A stretch of DNA of 12,537 nt from JANWZL01 sp037445185 (GTDB lineage Bacteria; Pseudomonadota; Gammaproteobacteria; Burkholderiales; Thiobacillaceae): positions 1-12,537 of the forward strand of contig JBBIKZ010000072.1 of NCBI GenBank assembly GCA_037445185.1, in the 5' to 3' direction. The notes below the pieces were generated by a model, which made no database searches, was not told the origin of the DNA, and was given only the letters and a program-made list of their open reading frames with translations. Of this stretch, positions 9,810-12,537 are shown one piece after another (positions within the stretch are counted from its first letter, which is position 1; every line of letters begins with the position of its first letter). The translations under genes were made by a program, and so were the position numbers.

Positions 9810-11027
9810 ATGGCCTTGACCGATACTAGCATCCGCACCGCGAAGCCCGGCGAGAAGATCATCCGCCTGTTCGATGGCGGCGGCCTGTACCTGGAAATCT
9901 CGCCGGCGGGCGGCAAGTGGTGGCGGTTCAAGTACCGCTTCCAGGGCAAGGAAAAGCGCCTTTCCCTGGGCACCTATCCCGACACCGGCTTGAAGGCGGC
10001 CCGCGCCAAGCGGGAGGAACTGCGCGCCATGCTCGCCGATGGTATCGACCCCAGCGAAGCGAGGAAAGCCGCCCGGCGCGAGGAAGCCACCCGGGCGGCG
10101 AACAGCTTCGAGGCCGTGGCCCGCGAGTGGTTCGAGAAACATGCCCGCGCCTGGGTGGCGACGCATGCCAAGGACGTGTTGCGCCGGCTGGAAGGCAACT
10201 TGTTTCCGGAGCTAGGCCACCGCCCCATCGACGCAATCGACGCCCCCGAGTTGCTGGCGACGGTGCGCAAGATCGAGGCGCGCGGCTCGCATGACCTGGC
10301 GCACCGGGTGCTTTCCATGAGTGGGCAGGTATTCCGCTACGGGGTGGCGACGGGCCGATGCGCCCGCGACGTCGCCGCCGACCTGCGCGGCGCATTGACG
10401 CCCAACGTCAAGAAGCATCAAGCGGCAGTGCGGCCCGAGGAATTGCCCGATCTGCTGCGCAAGATCGCCACCTATGACCAGGAAGGCGGCGACACCTTGA
10501 CCCGCCTGGCGCTGCAACTGCTGGGGGCAACTTTCGTGCGTACCGGGGAATTGCTGGGGGCAACCTGGGATGAATTCGACCTGGACGCCGGCTTGTGGGC
10601 GATTCCGGCTGGCCGAATGAAGATGAAGGCGGAACATATCGTTCCCCTCTCAAGCCAAGCCCTTGGCATCCTGGAAGAACTGCGCCCCCTGGGCTGCGGT
10701 AGCCGCTACCTGTTCCCCGGCCGTAACCGCGACAAGCCCCTGTCCAACAACACCATGCTGTTCGCTCTCTACCGCCTGGGCTACAAGGGCCGGATGACCG
10801 GGCACGGCTTTCGTGCCGTGGCATCAACCGTGCTCAACGAGTCGGGACTATTCCGCCCGGACGTGATCGAGCGCCAGCTTGCCCACTGCGAGCGGAACGA
10901 AGTACGGGGCGCGTACAACCGGGCGGAGTACCTGCCGGAGCGGCGGAAGATGATGCAGTGGTGGGGTGACTACCTGGCCGGCGTGATGGCCGGCGGCGAC
11001 GTGTTGCCATTCAAGCGGGTGGCGTGA
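9810..11027 (+). CDS. int: P4-family tyrosine integrase
   Basis: This 405-residue site-specific recombinase should integrate and excise the element at tRNA-Ser. An N-terminal arm-binding domain (about 1-90; LTDTSIRTAKPGEK, DGGGLYLEISPAGGKWWRFKY, KRLSLGTYPDTGLKAAR) is followed by a core-binding domain (about 98-185) and the catalytic domain (about 205-390). Catalytic residues: R244 (FVRTGE), K273 in the KMKAEHIVPLS strand, H332 and R335 (HGFR), H359 (LAH) and nucleophile Y369 (GAYNRAEYL). The closing ERRKMMQWW is typical of P4-type integrases. AAGGAGG at 9795-9801 sits eight bases before ATG 9810. Length and all active-site residues are intact, so it looks functional. The segment around R244 is encoded by two extra copies of the upstream DNA repeat. 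Confidence 0.96.
   Translation: MALTDTSIRTAKPGEKIIRLFDGGGLYLEISPAGGKWWRFKYRFQGKEKRLSLGTYPDTGLKAARAKREELRAMLADGIDPSEARKAARREEATRAANSFEAVAREWFEKHARAWVATHAKDVLRRLEGNLFPELGHRPIDAIDAPELLATVRKIEARGSHDLAHRVLSMSGQVFRYGVATGRCARDVAADLRGALTPNVKKHQAAVRPEELPDLLRKIATYDQEGGDTLTRLALQLLGATFVRTGELLGATWDEFDLDAGLWAIPAGRMKMKAEHIVPLSSQALGILEELRPLGCGSRYLFPGRNRDKPLSNNTMLFALYRLGYKGRMTGHGFRAVASTVLNESGLFRPDVIERQLAHCERNEVRGAYNRAEYLPERRKMMQWWGDYLAGVMAGGDVLPFKRVA
10522..10566 (+). repeat. Two copies of the upstream GGGGGCAAC repeat inside int
   Basis: TGGGGGCAACTTT at 10522-10534 is identical over 13 bases to the copies at 9740 and 9752. TGGGGGCAACCT follows at 10555-10566, 33 bases later and in the same reading frame. 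Both encode the peptide LGAT on either side of the catalytic FVRTGE motif. They could be extra binding sites or convergent codon use. Confidence 0.7.
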
Positions 11028-11081
11028 TCGAGTTTCGCCGCGCCTACTCCGACGGGGCGAAAACCGGGGTGTGTAAGTGTG

Positions 11082-11111
11082 TTGCAGTTGTCCGGGACAT
11101 AGCGGTATGCT
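11082..11111 (+). promoter_or_regulatory. Possible promoter for the alpA-primase operon
   Basis: TTGCAG (11082-11087) and TATGCT (11106-11111) are 18 bases apart. The -35 box is weak (3 of 6), the -10 box fair (4 of 6). If used, transcripts would start near 11118 and carry a leader of about 215 bases, including the competing hairpins. Confidence 0.35.
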
Positions 11112-11245
11112 TAAGCCCGTGTAGCCCGATTACCCGACCCACGTAACAGACCGCAAAGCGGCTCATACGATGCACTAGGGGAGCTTCGCCGAAAAGTCTC
11201 GGAAATAGTCACACGCGCCCCTTGTAAGGCGAACAACGGAGTGAC

Positions 11246-11329
11246 GGCGACAACAAGAGCGTTTTTTATCGAACGCTTTCGTTGTCGCCTTTGCGTTTTG
11301 GCGGCAACGAAAGCACGCAAGGAGCTTTC
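11246..11329 (+). promoter_or_regulatory. Mutually exclusive hairpins in the alpA leader
   Basis: Segment A, GGCGACAACAAGAGCGTT (11246-11263), pairs with B, AACGCTTTCGTTGTCGCC (11272-11289), with one A/C mismatch and one G-U. The part of B at 11275-11289 can pair instead with C, GGCGGCAACGAAAGC (11300-11314), over all 15 positions with one G-U. The end of C, GAAAGC (11309-11314), can also pair with GCTTTC (11324-11329), leaving most of the AAGGAG ribosome-binding site in the loop. The layout resembles a leader switch; alternatives are a DNA operator or a primase/origin hairpin. The pairing is seen; the role is inference. Confidence 0.65.
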
Positions 11330-11332
11330 AAC

Positions 11333-11569
11333 ATGGCCGCACAAATCCAATCCGCGCTAACCATCCTTCGGCGCAAGCAAGTTGAAGCCCGCACCGGGCT
11401 TTCCCGTTCCAGCATCTATGCCCGACTGAGGCAAAACCCCAAGAGGCCGGGCGACTATGACCCGACCTTTCCCAAGCCTGTTTCCATCGGCGCGAAAGCT
11501 GTCGGCTGGATCGAGGCGGAAATTGACGCATGGCTGGCTGCCCAAGTTGAGAAAAGCCGCAAGGCTTGA
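11333..11569 (+). CDS. AlpA-family DNA-binding regulator / excisionase-like protein
   Basis: This 78-residue protein has the AlpA layout: a MerR-like helix-turn-helix at about 11-34 (RRKQVEARTGLSRSSIYARL), the FPKPVSIG wing at 46-53, then VGWIEAEIDAWLAAQ at 57-71. AlpA proteins of P4-like elements bind DNA near the attachment region and control integrase expression and excision. ATG 11333 was chosen because AAGGAG at 11319-11324 is eight bases upstream; a TTG at 11282 would extend the protein through the leader hairpins. It is followed after 11 bases by a small ORF and then the primase-like gene, probably one operon. Confidence 0.9.
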   Translation: MAAQIQSALTILRRKQVEARTGLSRSSIYARLRQNPKRPGDYDPTFPKPVSIGAKAVGWIEAEIDAWLAAQVEKSRKA

Positions 11570-11580
11570 AGGGGCGGGTC

Positions 11581-11745
11581 ATGACCACAAACAACAAGGG
11601 CCGGAGCGGTGGCGACCGTCCGACCCCAAAGACTACCGATAACCGCAATCATACCGGAACCGATCCGCTGCTGGGCTGGTTCAGTCTCGCCAAGCCTTCG
11701 CGCAATCTCCCGCGCATGCGCGGGCGGCAGGGGGGGCGGCGATGA
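11581..11745 (+). CDS. Small hypothetical protein between alpA and the primase-like gene
   Basis: This 54-residue ORF begins at ATG 11581 with GAAGGGG six bases upstream and ends at TGA 11743-11745. That stop overlaps ATG 11742 of the next gene in an ATGA arrangement typical of coupled translation. The protein is polar and basic (MTTNNKGRSGGDRP...RGRQGGRR), with one hydrophobic patch, DPLLGWFSLAKP, at about 28-39. I do not recognise a family. The good ribosome-binding site and exact coupling support it. Its low complexity and the lack of a known domain argue for caution. Confidence 0.5.
   Translation: MTTNNKGRSGGDRPTPKTTDNRNHTGTDPLLGWFSLAKPSRNLPRMRGRQGGRR
11709..11724. repeat. Perfect 16-bp palindrome before the primase-like gene
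   Basis: CCCGCGCATGCGCGGG is fully self-complementary. It lies in the 3' end of the small ORF, 17 bases before the primase-like start. In RNA it could form a 6-bp GC stem with a CATG loop; in DNA it could be a protein-binding site. Confidence 0.6.
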
Positions 11746-12537
11746 TGGCGACCGACATTGACCGCATCCGCGAAGCCTTGCAATTCATTGACGCCGGCGA
11801 CCGCGACACATGGCTGCGCATGGGTATGGCGATCAAGTCCGAACTCGCCGACGCCGGCTTTGGCCTGTGGGAGTCGTGGAGCATGCAGGCCGCGTCATTC
11901 AACGGCAAGGATGCGCGGGATGTGTGGAAGAGCATTCGGGCCAATGGCGGCGTAAAAATCGGCAGCTTGTTCTATGAAGCCAAGGCGAACGGCTGGCGCG
12001 ATGATGGAGCGCACCAAAAGCCGACACCGGAAGAGCTTGCCGAGCGGCGGCGCATTGCAGCGGAACGGGCGGCGAAGGAAGAGGCTGCGATCTCCAGCGA
12101 ACGTGCCGACACTGCATCGAAGGCGGCGGCGATCCTGAAGGCGGCGACCATTGCCACAGCCGATCATCCCTACCTTGCCCGCAAGAAAGTTTCCCCAGTG
12201 GCAACCCTGCGTGAGATTGACGCGGGCGCGGCGGCGGCGATCCTGGGCTATGCGCCGAAGTCGGGCGGCGACCCGCTGACCGGGCGCTTGCTGGTGGTTC
12301 CAGTCAAGCAAGGCGACCGGCTTTCGACGCTGGAACTGATCGACGGCAGCGGCAAGAAAACGGCATTGGCCGGGCGCGGCAGCAAGGCGGGCGGGTATTG
12401 GGCAACCGGGCGCCTGCCCGATGGCGACGGCGCGGGCCTGACGCTGCTAATCGGTGAAGGCGTGGCGACCGTGCTGTCGGCATCGGCGGCAGCCGGGAAG
12501 CCCGGCATTGCCGCGCTATCGGCTGGCAACCTGCCGG
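11742..12537 (+). CDS. Primase-like replication protein with PriCT-2 and Toprim domains (partial, cut by window end)
   Basis: The first 265 codons are visible. Residues 5-86 (IDRIREALQFIDAGDRDTW..., FNGKDARDVWKSI, GVKIGSLFYEAKANGW) match the PriCT-2 domain found in primases and replication proteins of mobile elements. A charged helical linker follows at about 95-135. The region at about 180-265 resembles a Toprim fold, with the conserved acidic motif LLIGEGVATVLSA (E239) and a GIAALSAGNL strand. It probably supports replication of the element; a helicase part may follow outside the window. ATG 11742 overlaps the preceding stop; ATG 11745 is an equal alternative. A G-rich stretch at 11730-11737 can serve as ribosome-binding site. 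No N-terminal prim-pol or zinc-binding primase domain is present before PriCT-2. Confidence 0.85.
   Translation, partial: MMATDIDRIREALQFIDAGDRDTWLRMGMAIKSELADAGFGLWESWSMQAASFNGKDARDVWKSIRANGGVKIGSLFYEAKANGWRDDGAHQKPTPEELAERRRIAAERAAKEEAAISSERADTASKAAAILKAATIATADHPYLARKKVSPVATLREIDAGAAAAILGYAPKSGGDPLTGRLLVVPVKQGDRLSTLELIDGSGKKTALAGRGSKAGGYWATGRLPDGDGAGLTLLIGEGVATVLSASAAAGKPGIAALSAGNLP

Larger units (their letters stand above)
11028..11332 (+). other. 305-base region between int and alpA
   Basis: No gene is seen. Contents from left to right: a 7-bp inverted repeat TTTCGCC/GGCGAAA (11033-11039 with 11056-11062) just after int, without a T-run; a putative promoter at 11082-11111; three short repeats of 9-base period (AGCCCGTGT, AGCCCGATT, ACCCGACCC) at 11114-11140; and the overlapping hairpin set at 11246-11329. 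It probably holds the alpA promoter and leader and could also contain the replication origin or excision-control sites (inference). Confidence 0.55.
9626..12537 (+). mobile_element. Left end of a tRNA-Ser-integrated genetic element (P4-like island or satellite)
   Basis: Beyond the tRNA the gene content changes to integrase, AlpA regulator, small ORF and PriCT-2/Toprim primase-like gene, the usual left-end set of P4-like satellites and related islands. Genes on the other side are chromosomal housekeeping. The element runs past the right edge; cargo, mobilisation genes and attR are not seen. The left limit is taken as the end of the tRNA. No conjugation or phage structural genes are visible, so the class cannot be decided. 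Confidence 0.75.

Noticed and set aside
9345..10166. 273-codon minus-strand frame across the tRNA and int start
   Set aside because: It crosses a tRNA and terminator and is antisense to the integrase.
11033..11062. Inverted repeat after int as a terminator
   Set aside because: The stem is only 7 bp with a 16-base loop, and the bases after it are ACCGGGG rather than a T-run.
11282..11332. TTG start extending AlpA by 17 residues
   Set aside because: It would begin inside the hairpin region with no ribosome-binding site; ATG 11333 has a good one and fits AlpA length.
11111..11350. 79-codon minus-strand frame in the int-alpA gap
   Set aside because: No motif, and it runs through strong inverted repeats and the alpA start.
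12248..12529. 93-codon minus-strand frame at the right edge
   Set aside because: Antisense shadow of the primase-like frame; serine/proline-rich without a domain.

Overview
The window looks like chromosome of a GC-rich Gram-negative proteobacterium, most likely beta or gamma. The evidence is a periplasm and outer membrane (Sec signal peptides, a porin-like barrel, a periplasmic Do-type protease), a thioredoxin-2 of proteobacterial type, HtpG behind a sigma-32-like promoter, and a P4-type integrase in a tRNA gene. I cannot name a genus from sequence alone.

Layout. Positions 241-4656 hold three tightly packed plus-strand genes: a small periplasmic substrate-binding-like protein, a porin-like outer-membrane barrel overlapping it by 32 bases, and a membrane-anchored PAS-GGDEF-EAL protein 20 bases further on. 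The spacing suggests one transcript and perhaps one sensory pathway, in which a periplasmic protein and a barrel serve a c-di-GMP enzyme with a periplasmic sensor domain. Next comes htpG (Hsp90, 4747-6606) with a very good heat-shock promoter and a 10-bp inverted repeat that would bury its Shine-Dalgarno in any transcript starting upstream. Convergent to it on the minus strand are a TVP38/TMEM64 membrane protein (9363-8668), trxC (8505-8071) and a DegQ/MucD-type protease (8049-6625); trxC and the protease are 21 bases apart. The middle of the window is therefore a protein-quality-control and stress neighbourhood.

At 9535-9625 lies an intact tRNA-Ser(GGA). Its 3' end appears to be the attachment site of an integrative element that starts here and runs off the right edge. 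The visible part of the element is a tRNA-type terminator, a cluster of GGGGCAA repeats, a P4-family tyrosine integrase (9810-11027), a 305-base region with a putative promoter and mutually exclusive hairpins, an AlpA-type regulator (11333-11569), a 54-codon ORF, and the start of a PriCT-2/Toprim primase-like replication gene that is cut by the window end. int-alpA-primase is the usual left-end kit of P4-like satellites and related genomic islands; the cargo and right end are outside the window.

The most interesting unexplained structure is non-coding: (1) the competing hairpins before alpA, the last placing the ribosome-binding site in its loop; (2) the GGGGGCAACTTT repeat family before int, which recurs exactly inside int; (3) the hairpin over the htpG ribosome-binding site. 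No CRISPR array, insertion sequence or defence gene is visible.
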